Below, piece after piece: positions 36,059 to 49,406 of a stretch of DNA of 64,000 nucleotides. Source of the DNA: Rotaria sp. Silwood1 (taxonomy: Eukaryota; Rotifera; Eurotatoria; Philodinida; Philodinidae). How positions within the stretch are numbered: the stretch's first letter is position 1; each line of letters begins with the position of its first letter. The notes under the pieces were generated by a model that was not told the DNA's origin, ran no database searches, and was given only the letters and a program-made list of their open reading frames with translations. Location of the stretch: positions 558,001 through 622,000 of the forward strand of contig CAJNOP010000018.1 in assembly GCA_905250075.1 (NCBI GenBank). The letters are read 5' to 3'. The translations under genes were made by a program, and so were the position numbers.

Positions 36059-37898
36059 ACATTCATTATTATTTTTTTTCTAACCCTTCACACACTTAAA
36101 ATATCAAACACAATAAGTATGAAGAGTTTAACTTCGGAATATACTTATATACATATATATCTGTTTGATCATTTTAACACTTAAAATGTTTAATAAAATA
36201 TGAATTAAAAGTTTTGTTTCTAAATACTCGGATGATTATCTGATTTTGACTATTGAAAGGCTCAAAAATTGAATATGAATAGTGACAAAAAAATATTTGT
36301 ATGGAAAAACGATCAAAACATTTATTTTTCAGGTGATCACACGGCTATCAATTATCAATCCAATTCTGACAGTAAAAATGCTGTCATAAAAGTGTCAAAT
36401 TTAAGGTTTTGTGTGATTGGCACGCTTATGAGGAAGAATGAGTGTTAACACGCTCATAAAACTGATTATTTGAGCACTGACACAGCTGCATATACTTGAT
36501 AAAGTAGCCTCGTACGTGTGTACGCTTAAAACTTGAATTTCCTGTTGTATACATAGCCAATATTTTAGTCTGACTATAGTTTTTGTCCGTACTTAAAAGA
36601 ATCTTCTTGACCCCTATAAAAAGCCTTATATCTTTCACTAGCTGCTACATTCCGTAGTGTTGAGCAATATGCATTATTATCAAGATACATTGCTCAGCAG
36701 AACGACATAATGTGTGTGTGGATGTGAGTCGAAAAGAGACTCACTCCCATACCCTTTTCTTAAGCGATATTTCTTGTGATGAAAACTGCATGAAGGTAAA
36801 AAGGAATGAAAATGATGAAATAATTAGCCGAGAAGAAAAAAAATCTGTTCTTAGTTAATTCGATTTAGTTCAATAGAATATTAACGTATATGTGTGTTTT
36901 TGTTTAACTGTATTTGTAAAAAATATGTAATTTTTATTATGTTTTGCATTTGTTGTAATGTTTGTATCACCGAAGATATTAGAGTTCAAGAAGGTTTAGA
37001 ATATCGCTAGATCATCACTCCAAAATTTAACTTTCGTTTCTTGGGAAAACATGAAATTTTTCGGAGTTCTAATTTCATCCATAACATTTGTGCCTCGTTG
37101 TTTTGATTCAGAAAAAATAAATAAACTGTCGCAATAAATTAAGAATCTGAAATGATTTATGTTGTAGAAAAATTAATGCAATCAACATAAACACAGAATA
37201 TGTAACTATTTTATCACAATGACAAACAGTCATGTGATAACCGTAAGTCATGGCGATCAAGTTGGCCACTAGTCCCAATACTAAAGTAAACAAATGTACT
37301 TTACCTATAGAAGAATAACAATCTATAAATCACACGAAAGGTAACAGATGTCAATACTACCTAATGATTATGGTCATGCAAAAAGTTTTCCGAGTTTTAT
37401 TTCTATTTCATTGAAGAATGTATATAGCAATGCGAGAGTTAATGCTCTATTCAATCTTGTCTTGCATTCAGCATTGAGCTCAGTGAGATTCATGGAGCCG
37501 ACAGGTAACTTGTGGACAAAATATCAGTCCAACAGTTCGAATCTCTTGAGATGGTTCTTGTGTGAGTTACAGTGTATAATATAACTGATCGATGGGTGAT
37601 AGATTCCATATTTTCAAATATAAACAAATTATTAATATAATTATTAGAAAGATAAAGTCGTATACTGAAATAAAGATTCATATTTTTCTAAAAAATGCCA
37701 TGCGTAGGAAAAAAGATCGTTGTCATTGTGAAAGAAATATTTCCTCACAAAACCTAATAACAATCGCCTTGCAAAGTTTTTAAAAACTTTTACTAAAATG
37801 ACATATGTTATTATAAAATAAACGAATATATTTATTTAACATTTGTGTTAAAATAGAGCGAGAGAGAGAGAAAATACATATGAAAAAATATAATGAGA
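36059..37898. other. Intergenic, 3' side of MNS1
   Basis: About 1.8 kb. A short hairpin, TGAGCAAT to ATTGCTCA, lies at 36661-36695. A (GA)n run at 37857-37871 is just past the MNS1 stop. No supported exon. Confidence 0.45.
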
Positions 37899-40806
37899 TT
37901 ATAAATTGTCCCATCCACCTGGATGTTGCATATTGACTTGTCGTCGTTTGAATTCATTTTTAAAATCATTCCCAAGATGATCAAGGTCTTTTTCATCTCG
38001 AATAACACCCTGAAATAATAAAAAACAAAAAACTGTATATCTTTCGTTCGTTTTATTTTTTTGTATACCTTTGGTAAATATCCCAATAAACGATGTGCAT
38101 GTTCACGAAGTAATTTAATACGCTCTTCTTCAATAATTTGTTTTCGTATTTGTTCAATACGTTCAGCTTCAACACGTTCATTAATATCACGTTGCTAGAA
38201 TAAATATTTAAATAATAATAGTACTAATAATAATTCTGTTAATACAAACTTTATCCATTGTCATTTGACGTCGACGCTCTTCAAGTAAAGCATCAACAGC
38301 TCTTTTATGTTCGATTTGTTTCATACGACGCTTTTGAGCATTCATTTGTTCAATACGATCATCTTCAGCAAACTTTGCCATTAACTATAAAAAAAACAGA
38401 TTGTTATTGTAAATAATTCTATCGTTTGTTTTTCTTTTTATTAACTTGTTGTCGAAATTTTTCTTCTTCTTGTTTAATTTCTACATCACGTAAACGTTTA
38501 AATTGTATTTGTTCATCACGTTCACGTTGTAATTCAAGACGTTGTCTTATACGTGCTTCTATTTCATCACGTTCACGCCTTCGTATAGCTTGTTCTTGTT
38601 CTTCCAAATATAATTCTTGTCGTACTAATTCTTGCTCTTCACGTTCTTCACGATCACGTTTTATTTGTTCAGCTAATGCATGTTGAACTCTATCGAAAGC
38701 TTGTTCTCGAGCGCGTTTCTCAGCTTTTGCTATTTCTTCTCGTTGTTCTTGAGCTTTAGCATATTCTTTTATACGACGATTTTCTTCTTCCATACGTTGA
38801 CGTTCCATAGTTTTCCATTCTTCACGTTTACGCTTAAACTCAACAATAAATTCACGGGTAGCACGTTGACGTTCTAATTTACGTTCCATTTCCCTATAGA
38901 AATTATGCAGTGTTAGAACTTGCGGGAGAAATACCTCAACTGGCACCTGCTATTTCAGCTCATATTGAGCCTAGGAGAGACCTTGGTGAAGCGAGCAAAA
39001 GATTAGAAGGTTTTGTGTTCATACGACTTTAGCAACAAGTTATGATCGGTTTATTGGATGTTCGATCCATTCGTGAGCACTTTCTGAATACCCGAATAAC
39101 TGAATTTCGATCCCAAATTTTATCCATAGATAGATCTTATAATTTTTAGAATATTCTGAGTGTTTCAACTGAACAGAATGTGACAAAGGATCATTCTTTT
39201 CGGCTGAAAATTTCAGATGAAAACTACATAATTTCATGTTTTGACAGTGCCTAAAAATGGGTCGGAAGTCCAGTAAAACGGTCATCAGTCAGCTCCAAAA
39301 GCCCATAGAAATAAATCCTTTTACGCTTTTGATAGTCTCACTCAGACCTTCTTCTTAGCCCAGTATGATCTGAAATAGCCGGTATCAGTTGGAATAGTTC
39401 TCTCGTTAGCCTAGGAACTGTATTGTTTATATTTTAAGATTAATATCTGAGCATTAAACAAAATAATATTCAACAATTACATTTATTCATGAAACAGATT
39501 TAAGAACCCTCCGTCATAGATGTAAATAAACTATTCGAATGCTTCAAGAAAACAATAACAATTTGGTGTTCCTTATCATAAAAAAAGAAAATTACTCGAC
39601 GGTTTTCATAGTAAATCGAATTGTGTTCTTTATTTTTTCTATGTCGACAAACGAAATCCTCAGTTATAGACAGAAAAGACCAAGATTATAATTTGTGAAA
39701 CAAAAACTGCATCATTCTAGTATCTATGAACTCTTACAATATATTAAAACAATATGTTAACACAGCTTTTTGTATCTCTGATTTGTTTTACTTGAGAATA
39801 TAAGCATTAGCTTATCCATATTCTTGTTTCTTTGTTATCCTTAATAAAACGAACTAAACTATCTAGTCATTTCATAAGTGATGTTGTTTCAATTTCTCTC
39901 AAAAATCGCTCAAATATAAATATGTACTAAATATGTATATTTTATTTGATGCTAATACAATTTTGAAAAGAAATATAAAAATTCTAAAAAAATACATACC
40001 TTTGATCTTCTTCATAAATCTTTCTAACAATTTCATCAATAACTAATTTTTCTCGTAGAAATTCTTCATAAGCTTTTTGTTTATGTAATTCTTGTTCTTC
40101 AAGTTGTCGTTCAAGTTCTTGTTTATAACGTATCATCTCTTGTTGTCGAATAATTTCACGTTGACGACGATCTTGTTCAGCTTTATCAGTTTCACTACGC
40201 ATACGTCGTGCGATTTCAGCATCTTCTAAATATGAATCAAATTTTAAAGCTTCTTTTTCAGCCATTTGTGCCGTGCGTTCTTTTTGAACATAAGCAGCGC
40301 GTAATTTTGATTCTAATTCACGTAATTCATAACTTGTTTCACTGGAAAAAATAGATTATACGTTACGGTTTTGTGTTTATTACTTTTTAAATACCGAATT
40401 TGTTGTCTCATTTTTTCATCACGTATTTTTTCAAGTTTGATTCTTTCAAGTTCTGTAGCTAAACGTTCTTCTTGACTACGTGCTTCAGCTGCTAATTGTT
40501 TTTCAGATTGTGCTTGAATAATAGCTTCTTCCATTGCTCGATCACGTTCAACACGTGCATATTCACGTATATTTCGTTTATTTTCTGCTTTTATTGAAAA
40601 TTCTTGCATTTCTGTTTCAATACGACCTTGTGCTAGTTGTCGTTCACGAAAAATTCGATCAGCTTCTTGTTCGCGTCGAGCATTTTGATTAGCAATCCAA
40701 TTACTAGTACCAGTATTACTACCGCCTTGATGTTTATACAATTGACGAGTTAATGCCTATCAGAAAAAGATGTTTATATATATTTTTTCTCCAGCATACT
40801 TACCAT
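37899..40806 (-). CDS. MNS1: Meiosis-specific nuclear structural protein 1 (ciliary microtubule inner protein)
   Basis: Seven coding exons on the minus strand (40804-40806, 40395-40756, 40000-40341, 38446-38893, 38250-38384, 38069-38194, 37899-38009) join in frame into 508 residues; human MNS1 is about 495. Exon 1 contributes only the ATG, followed by GTAAGT. The protein is almost all charged coiled coil (Glu/Arg/Gln-rich trichohyalin-plectin-homology type). The C-terminal part is diagnostic: L-M-A-K-F-A-E-D-D-R-I-E-Q-M-N-A-Q-K, then H-K-R-A-V-D-A-L-L-E-E-R-R and L-L-G-Y-L-P-K-G. In animals MNS1 lies inside the doublet microtubules of motile cilia and sperm flagella and helps attach the outer dynein docking apparatus. 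Intron 3 is 1106 bp because of a TIR element; intron 2 (40342-40394) is 53 bp. Its neighbour on the same strand is another axonemal gene (EFHC). The start and all joints keep frame. Confidence 0.92.
38908..39420. mobile_element. 513-bp TIR element in MNS1 intron 3
   Basis: Left end CAGTGTTAGAACTTGCGGGA and, as reverse complement of the right end, CAGTTCCTAGGCTAACGAGA. The match is stronger inwards: CCAACTG(A/G)(T/C)ACC then GCTATTTCAG(C/A)TCATA(T/C)TG, with GCCTAGGA also shared. Arms are about 90 bp or more. No clear target duplication (AAATTATG against TATTGTTT). On the gene strand its end is 14 bases from the 3' splice site of exon 4. Confidence 0.7.
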
Positions 40807-42152
40807 ATTTATGAAAAATCTTTAAAATATTTAGAATAATTGAAAAACAAACTGTTTCATTTTCACATTCGTTGTCTCATTATATGTTTAGCTAGACACA
40901 ATCGAATAACTTTTTCTCTCCATTTTTTATAGGAACTCTATAGCATTCACCTCTGAATTCAATATTTATATTTCAATGAAACATTTTTTATTATAACACA
41001 ACTTTGTAAAAAAAATTAAAGCACACATAATATTGATTTTTATGTTTTATACTTTATTCAAAAATTTAACAATAGATGTCGATAGCTATATAGAGTAAAG
41101 TTTTTCTATGATCAAAATCCAACGGAGTTATGAACTTGCATACAAAACTTCACAAATTTCCATGTGAAAGCTTATCAACCAAATTCGGCAGGAAATCGAT
41201 GGAATTCGGATACAGTATTCTGCTATTATTGATTGTTTCTGCATGGCATTTAAACTTTCTCTTGTCACTCGTTGTTTTCTTCTTTCTTATGACATAACAA
41301 TGTCATCTGTAATTAATTTATCGCTTTCTTTTTCTTTCCTTCTGTTGAGATTATTGTTTCCTAATCTTGTTATTTTATGCTGTCTCTCTTTCCTCTCTTT
41401 CTCTCTAGCTTCATATATATGATCAATGAGTATTTTAGAATAAAATAATCATTAAATGATTAAACTAAAATCGTTAGACTTTCATTCAAGACATTAGATC
41501 GAACAAAATAAAAAAAGGAATATTGCTCTAATAAATTCTAATTAAACCGCTTGTCGTAATAAAACCTCTTGAAACTTTTATCACGAAAGAACAACTAATA
41601 TGACTTGGATATGAGTATTACAGAAGAGCAGAAACACATTCACACCTGATGAATACAAGAAATATGAATTTATTAATTTTAATGATGTTCAAATACTTAT
41701 TCTCAGACCAAGTACCGATAACAGGGTACATAGTAACCATAATCTCAACCGTTGACAAACAACTAATATGATTTCTCGAGAGTATTCTTCATCATGATTA
41801 ATTGAAGTCTGAAGAAACATTTTTCAAATGCAGATGACATTTCATCAAAATTAATTAAATAGCATTTGTGAAGCTATACTAGAAAAATTGAAATTGTCTG
41901 AAAGTAATAGAAGCCTTGAGGCATCTAATACGTCTTTTACATCAATCTCTCAAGAGGAGTCTTCTATACCATGAAGTGGTTTACTAAACGTCAAAATTTA
42001 ATTATTATTCTAATGATTTTTTTTTCTGTCAAAAGCATTTCTTTTATTTATTCGTTGAAAATAAAAATTGGAAAAAGAAAAACCATATTATGAGTAAATA
42101 TTATGAGTCCCTATGGCATGTGTATTGATAGTTTTTCTATTGTTAACAATAA
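40807..42152. other. Intergenic between MNS1 and EFHC
   Basis: About 1.35 kb, AT-rich, with pyrimidine-rich tracts (TTTCTTTCCTTCTG near 41340). It must hold the MNS1 promoter and the EFHC 3' end. No further exon or repeat is recognised. Confidence 0.5.
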
Positions 42153-45100
42153 TTATTTTTTACATTCATCACAATTGTTGGATGTCCCCAATGTTGATAA
42201 TGGATGTGACATATTTAAACCAAGATCTTGAAGCATAATTGCATATTCAACATTAAATTTTTTACGTTCATGTGTTGTTTTATCTAACATGTTTGGATCA
42301 TCTGTATGACGTGTTGAAGCAAAATCATTTTGTTCATGTTCACTGGTTGACGTAGGTTTAGAAATAGGTAATTCACGCCAATTTAAGGCACTAAGTACAT
42401 CATTATATTCAATACAACCATCTTCTTGAGTCATACTAAAATGAAAAATAAAAATATTGAATTATAATTTTAAATTAAATTTACCGATTAATAAGTGTAT
42501 TTAAAAGATAATCAGGTAATGGAACATGAACAGAACGTATAGCAATACGAACTTCTTCAGCAGGTAATCGACCATTTCGACTAAATGATAATAATAAATG
42601 TAGTAAAAAACAAAAAAAGTAACATGTAAGAAAAAATTTTACTTTCGATCTCGTTTGATTAAATTTTCTTTTAATGGTAATAAATGTTCATAATTATGTT
42701 TTCTTAAGTGTTCTTGAGCAACGCCAACAATAGAATAAATATCATGTTCTTTAAGACTTTTCTGTGCATAATATCGAGCAAGTGTGATAATTTCATGATC
42801 AACCAAAATATGTCCAGCAAGATTTTTCATTAAATAATAAAATGTTTCATAACCAAAATAACCTTTACGATGAGGATCATGTTGTTCAAATTGTGCAACA
42901 CTATCGGAATTATTTGTTAAAAATTGTCGTAATTTTTCTAAGACTAATCTTTGATTTGAAACAGGAAAAAGATATGATTCTTTTTCCATTAATGTAAAAG
43001 CATATTCATCAGCATCATATATATAAAATTCAAAACCGTTGATATTTACGTGACCTCCAACATAAAAATCTATTCCACTAAAATATTCTGATACTTCAAG
43101 TGGATATCGTGGTTGATTGGGTTTTTTTATTTTTTGACGTTCAAGAAATTTACCACCATCAATACCTATATTAAAAAAAAAAAGGAAATTCAAAATTTGA
43201 TTGTTAATATTTATTGTTTCTTACCAGAATTTCTTGTTGGTGGTTCATGAATATTGATAGTATCATCGGCAAGAAAATATGATATAACAAAACGTCGTTC
43301 AGCTTGTATTGGATCTTTTGTTATTATTTTAGCCATAAAACGAAGAACGTTACTTTCAAGACCTTGACTGAAAAGAAATAAAGATAAATATTTTTGTTAA
43401 ATAAATTTTCATGAAAAATTTATAATCAATAATAAAAATGAACGTGGATGAAGAGTTGAATATAAATTTTTAATTATCAAAAGATATGTTCAAGGTTTGA
43501 ATAAATTTCAAATAAATACGAATCAATATCTCAATTGCTGAAATATGAAAATATCATTGAACTTTTTTTTTATTACAAATGAGAATAGTTTTAGAATTAT
43601 TTCTTTCAGCTTTCCATTCATACCCAAGAGAAATCGTAAAATCCAGTCTCTATTACTGAGTGATTATATTATGATATACACCTGCTCTTGTAATTAATTA
43701 GTGTGTTTTGAGAATTCAAGCAATAAAACACAAGAACTCTGCATCAGGCTGACCTTTTGTTCAAAGCTACATCTAATGTTAGTTGTCCGCCAGATATCAG
43801 ACTACCGAATCTGATGCTAGGCAGTATTCTATATTGCAAGGTAGCTGAAAGGCAGAGTTATTCTTCTTCTATAGAATTTCTCATGATCTTTCGAAATATT
43901 CTGAAGTATGATTTAAGTAAGATATCAGTTTCTTGGATTTGTTTCTTCGAAACAATTTACTTACCGATCAAATCCCATAAATTTATTAAAATCTTTTTTA
44001 ACTGGTTCTGGAAGCAGTTTTTTCGTGGAATTTAATGAATCTTCTTCTGAACCAAAACCCGTGTCTATACACAAAATCAAAAATAAAATAAATTTTTTTT
44101 TTTTTTTTTTTTTTGTTATTCAACTTATATTCTTACATGGATAACTTTGTTTCAATGTCTTATAATCATTATCTTTTTTATAATTAATTGGTGTAAAATC
44201 TTGTACACCATATTTTGTACGATAGTAATTTTTTGTAAATTCATCACAATCAGTTAATAAAACTTTACGTCCATAGACATTAATTAATTGACCTATAGAT
44301 AAATCTTGATCAGTATAATACTTTTGATCAATAGCACCTGTCTATATAATTTAAACATAAAAATTATTTATTTATTTATTGTTTGTTTGTTTGTTTTATT
44401 TACTTTAAGATTATCAAGAATCCAACGTTGTTTATTTAATTGTCCAAATACATTAAGTACTGTACGTGGAGCATTTTCACCTGGCAAACGTAATCCATTA
44501 AAATCTTTTGGTAATTTATTTCGAGCAAGATATGTTGGTGGTGCATCACGACCAGAATTTGGTGGAAGAATTTCACGGATTTCCATTGTATCATCTATTA
44601 ATAAGAGAAAAAAAGAATTTTTTTTTAAATAAAAAAATCTTGTTGTTTCTTTTCTTTTTCTCTCGTTTGTTACCTGCAAGAAAATAATTTATGACAAAAT
44701 TTCGTACATCACCATATAAACTTTCTGTATCATCCCAAACACCCCAAAAACGTAAGACATGTGTATCATGATTAATAAATTGTTTTAATGTATCAATTCT
44801 TTCATATGGACGAAGTGGATTTTGAGTACCATCAGCCTAATAAATTTAAATTATGCATGAGATCAAAGTAATAGAATATTGATCGGAATTTCAAAATAGA
44901 TATTATCGAAAAATATCAAATAATTTTAAGGGTAAATGTTGAGTGCGAACAAAGATATCGAGTCAGAAAGACTAGGTCAGTTACATAAAATAGCTTTGAA
45001 TGATTCATATCTTCTCCTATCTAGCTGATGATGACTCTATTTGTTTGGTCTTGAAATTTAATTAGTGAAAAGACTTATTGACATTATTGCAACTCGTTGA

Positions 45101-46634
45101 TTTCCTGACCTTGATTTTTCCGAAACAATTGCTGCGAGGCTTTCAGTTCTTGTCTTACTATATAGAAGGCTACCTCGGTTGTTACGCTATGCAAAAAAAT
45201 TAATAATATAAGCTGTTTGATAAGGGTATTATTGGTATGAATTAGGTAATGACCTGAAACATTTTAAGAGACAATTTCAGCCAAGCAAAAACCAGTAGAA
45301 ATAAGTTAAATTACGCGTTTTTATGACGAAAATAAGAAAGTGTCGAGAAAAATAACGCGCCATCAGTTTCAAACAGGGTACGAGCAGACTTACTGTTTGT
45401 AAATCTGATAGCTCAACTACTTCCATCGAATGTGTCTCATAAAAATTTCAAACATAAACTTCAAATGAGTACAAAATTTTCCGTTGATTCCTTTAATGCA
45501 TCGAAAAATTAAAAAAACTATTTTCTCTAGAAACTTTCGTATCAACTGTTATTCCAATATTGAAAACACAGACGACACTTCTTTCATAATGACTCCAGAT
45601 GTTCATTCATTGCAAATGTTTTTTCTTTACTTTATCGCAATAAGATCGTTTACAATATTTTTAGAGTTTTTTTTTTTTTTGTATAACAAGGTCTTCTTAG
45701 GATTTTTCTCTCTAGATATTATATAACTTTTACTCATTTGTTGTTAAAGAGGTACAATCATTAAGATTGATACTCGTTTGCTAATACTTACCACTTGACG
45801 ATGTTTAAGAAATGGATCTTCCGGTGCCGAAAAACCTAAGCATCAATTTCTTTTTTTGTTATTGAATAAATCATTCAATACTTTTTATTTCATACCTGGT
45901 GGTACACGTACACCAAGTTTTGTTAAAAAGTTTCGTGTAAATGAATCACAATCAATTAATTTGTATACACGTCCATATAATGATACTTCAGCTCCAACAT
46001 TAAATTGATCATATGTATAAAATCGATCATCATTGGGTGCTGGTAATGGTACACGATGACGTTTGAGAATTGTACCCTGAGGAAAACCAACATTATTTTG
46101 GCGTTGTTCAACAACTAAAAAATAACAATACTTATATTATCAAATAATTGTATTAGTAGACTAAAAAGACCTTGAACAGTGTCATCTTCTGGATAAAAAT
46201 AAACTCGACATTTTCGAATGCGATATTGTTCTTGTGGACGTTCAGTTATTGATTCTTGAAAATAAGCATCAAAACAAAGAACTTGTTTATCAAAAGCAAG
46301 CCAAGCTGGTCGATCAGGTCCTTCGCCTAGAAAAAAATTTTAATAATGATGAATTGATAGTTTATCTAATGTTTTATTTTATTTTACCTCGTGGATAAAC
46401 AGAATTTTTCGGTCGAAGATCTTCACCTGCTAATGGTACACCACCAACACCCAATTTATTACCTGTTAACATACCTACACCATTGTATTTATCAAATTGA
46501 TGTGTTAAATGAAATTTATCTTTGCCAATCTTAGAAAAACAAAAAGAATATTTAATTATTTTCTTGTCTTGAATTAAAAAACCGATAATTACTTTTCGTT
46601 CAAATGTGTTGCCAGGTAAAAATGGTAACGCCAT
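42153..46634 (-). CDS. EF-hand domain-containing protein EFHC1/EFHC2 type (three DM10 domains)
   Basis: About a dozen exons on the minus strand, starting 46593-46634, 46388-46529, 46171-46326, 45896-46114, 45792-45835 and 44836 downwards, ending 42153-42434. The product is roughly 650-700 residues. Three DM10 repeats are recognisable. DM10-1 runs W-L-A-F-D-K-Q-V-L-C-F-D-A-Y-F to L-Y-G-R-V-Y-K-L-I-D-C-D. DM10-2 starts D-T-H-V-L-R-F-W-G-V-W-D-D-T-E-S and ends Y-G-R-K-V-L-L-T-D-C-D-E-F-T. DM10-3 starts E-S-N-V-L-R-F-M-A-K and ends F-E-F-Y-I-Y-D-A-D-E-Y. The C-terminal part has degenerate EF-hand loops (D-P-H-R-K-G-Y-F-G-Y). The N-terminus M-A-L-P-F-L-P-G-N-T-F fits the family. EFHC1/2 are microtubule inner proteins of ciliary doublets. 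Introns at 44837-45791 (955 bp) and about 43377-43960 are long; the others are about 50-80 bp. I cannot choose between EFHC1 and EFHC2. Confidence 0.9.
44837..45791. other. Long intron of the EFHC gene with non-coding insert
   Basis: 955 bp between clear splice signals (donor at 45791, acceptor at 44837-44838, gene strand). Most of it has no visible structure. It is about 15 times longer than typical introns here, so an old insertion is likely, but I could not find terminal repeats. The plus-strand frame at 45484-45726 inside it is chance. Confidence 0.5.
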
Positions 46635-49406
46635 GTTTGATCAATAAAAGAACTGATACTGTTGTCGAGTGAAGTAGCTTTTTTTTGTGCTATATGCATG
46701 TGAAAAACATTCGTAAACATGGTCGTTAAGCAATGGACTTCGTCTTATACAACTATAAGCGACCTCTTTTTATTATGAAAAAATTAATTATATTCGCGAG
46801 GTAGATTAATTAATGTTTGAACTTCTCGTAATATGATATGAATTCTTGAAGCGTTAATGAATATAAACTATTTTTAGATAAAAAAAAGAAAGGAAAGATT
46901 ATATCAAGTTAATAAATTGAAAAGAGAGAAAGAAAGAGAAGAAGCAATAAAAATAGGAATGTTTGCATGCATCTATATTGCTTATAAGTTTTGATAGACA
47001 AGCGTTTTCTATGCAATGGAACATTTTTTTTTTCAGGAAAACATGTATAATTAAATTAAAATATAGATTAAGATCAATATTGACTGACTTTAACACGTCT
47101 TATTTTTTTATGACGAAATTTGACAAAGAAAAAAATTCATATAATTATATGATACTGATTGATAAAATGTGACCTTAGCATTAATTTGATGTCATGCAAT
47201 GCTATGGAAAACAGAAAAAAATGTCTATGATCCTTATGTTCTCAGACGATTATCTTGCTTATATACCAACAATATTCAGACTATGAAAGCATAAACATAG
47301 TAATGCATAGAGCTAGAACAAATAGACAGGAGAACAGCCAGAAAAAAAAAATAAGTGCGAACAACATTCTCTTGTAATGGGAATATGAAGCTGTTCTTTG
47401 TCGGAATATAATTGAAGTTTATATTTGAAAGAGTGCGAAAAAATATTCTATCGCTTTTATTATTTTTCTTTCCCTTGTCTTTCAGTTGTTGTGTTGCATT
47501 GCAATCAAGTATTAATTTGACAGCACCCTATGAGCTGTTTCCTGCATAGAAAATCAAGAAAACCAATTGTTTTGGAGTTGTGATCCCGACACAGTCGCGC
47601 ATGTATTTACAAAAAATAATGTTTACAGACGATGCCGAGTATTGGACTTCTTCATCGATCGACTTTATATCAATATATATTTTGACAACTATATCTGTAC
47701 ATCAATATGATATGGCCTTCTGTTTATTGTTATTTTTGATGTCTTTGTTGTTGTTGTTGTCGTTGAGGTAGTGTTTGAAGAGGTGCGAACCCACAAAAAG
47801 GATAATTATTACCATCACCATATGTAATCGTGACTTGAGTGTAGATAAGAATTTACATACACAGAAAAAAAAACTACTGATTCTGTATTTTTTGTTAGTT
47901 TTTTCATATACTAATCTAGTGAAAAAAACTAAACGAAGAAAAACAGGTATATTCGGATGTGAATGACATAACCAATAAATCAAAAAGAAAGTAGTAACAA
48001 AAGACATTTTAAAAGGAATATTTCGAAAATTAACCATCTGTATGCAAATAATAGGTGTTAGTAACATAAAAATTAGAAGGGTGAAGTAACCTTTTTTACC
48101 CATTTTTTTTTCTTTTTTTTTTAATCCTATGATTAAATACTAATTTTTGTATAGAACACTACTTGGCCGTATTATGAAGCACATCGAGCGAAAGATTTTT
48201 CTTACAAGGCATAAAACCAGAAATGAGGAAAAAAAAGAAAAGAATTTGATAGGAAAATCAATTATTTTATTTGATCATGTTTAAGATGAGTTTGAGTCGG
48301 AAAGATGCTTGTTTATATATTTTTTTCGGAATAGAATCATTTTTTCCGAGACAAATATAATTCTATCAAACAGTACTCAAAAGACGAATGAATAGCTAAT
48401 TGTACGAAGAGAGAAAAAAAAACTCAACATTAAATTCTCAATCAGGTATTTTGTTTTTTTTTATCTGTTGTTAAAATAAATCTTTGTTAAGAAGCATGTC
48501 AATCTTTGTTTTTTTGTTATTTTTGTTGTTGTTGATGATGTGTTTATTATTTTCTGTTTATGACAGCAAGTCAACTCTTCCTGAAAATCAGAAAGAAAAG
48601 AGCAACGCATCATATGTAGAAGCCACGGGAACAAGATAGTAATAACCAAAAGAGAAAAAAAAAAGAGAAATGATGAGGACGTAAAAAAAAAAGAAAATAC
48701 ACAAGATTTCAAGGATTACCAGTGTAGATTGAGAACTACTATTGTCATACGTCATAAGTAATGCATTTATTCACATTGCTCTATAAAACACATATTCATT
48801 GCTTTGGGCTAAACAAGTTCGTATACAACATCTTCTATGATGATGTTATTTTTTGTTTAGCATGTACGTCGTTACTAAGAATATGACATTCTTCTTATGT
48901 GTCCTTATATTTATATTATGAGAAATTAACAAATAATAGAAATACGTGAAATAATGATCTGTTTTCTATTTTTCTGTTGATGATTTTCTCTCTTATATTT
49001 TAGATGAGGAACAATCAAGTTATTTTCATATTCTCTTTTCATAATGTAGTTTTATGTTTCTCTATGATTCAAACATTACTAACAATCTATCCAAGACTAA
49101 CGTAGCATTCGCAATAACAACGAATTACTTCAGAACGACAAACTACGAGCAAAGAAGAAAAAATCTCAAGAACGCAACAAGTCCGCCTAGATTATAAGGA
49201 AGCATTAAAGAAACGATACTGCTGTCATTATTATTCATATATCTTCTACGATTACTGCAGCTACTATAATCAATACATTTTTGCTACTTGATTATCAGGT
49301 AGTTGGAGAAAGGGAAAAAAAGGCAAATAGAATAGGAAATAGGATTCTTTCCTGTTTATTTTCTTATTTTTCTAATAAATAAATTATTCATTCTTGTCTT
49401 AGAATT
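46635..49406. other. Shared upstream region between divergent EFHC (-) and K-Cl cotransporter (+) genes
   Basis: About 2.8 kb without supported coding exons. The genes diverge, so promoters of both should lie here. Poly-T/poly-A tracts and GTTGTT repeats near 47740-47763 and 48520-48535 are low complexity. Frames such as 47702-48103 (-) are Phe/Ile-rich chance frames. A splice acceptor (TTGTCTTAG) sits four bases before the cotransporter start. Confidence 0.5.

Noticed and set aside
36661-36695. Short hairpin that could be a microRNA precursor
   Set aside because: The stem is only about 10 bp, too short for a miRNA precursor.
38426-38877. Plus-strand Ser/Arg/Cys- and Phe-rich open frames
   Set aside because: They are antisense shadows of the Glu/Arg-rich MNS1 exon 4.
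43757-44035. Plus-strand frame in the EFHC gene region
   Set aside because: Lies over an EFHC intron and the antisense of an EFHC exon.
47702-48103. 133-residue minus-strand frame with hydrophobic runs
   Set aside because: Composition follows the local poly-A/T and GTTGTT tracts; no domain and no splice context.
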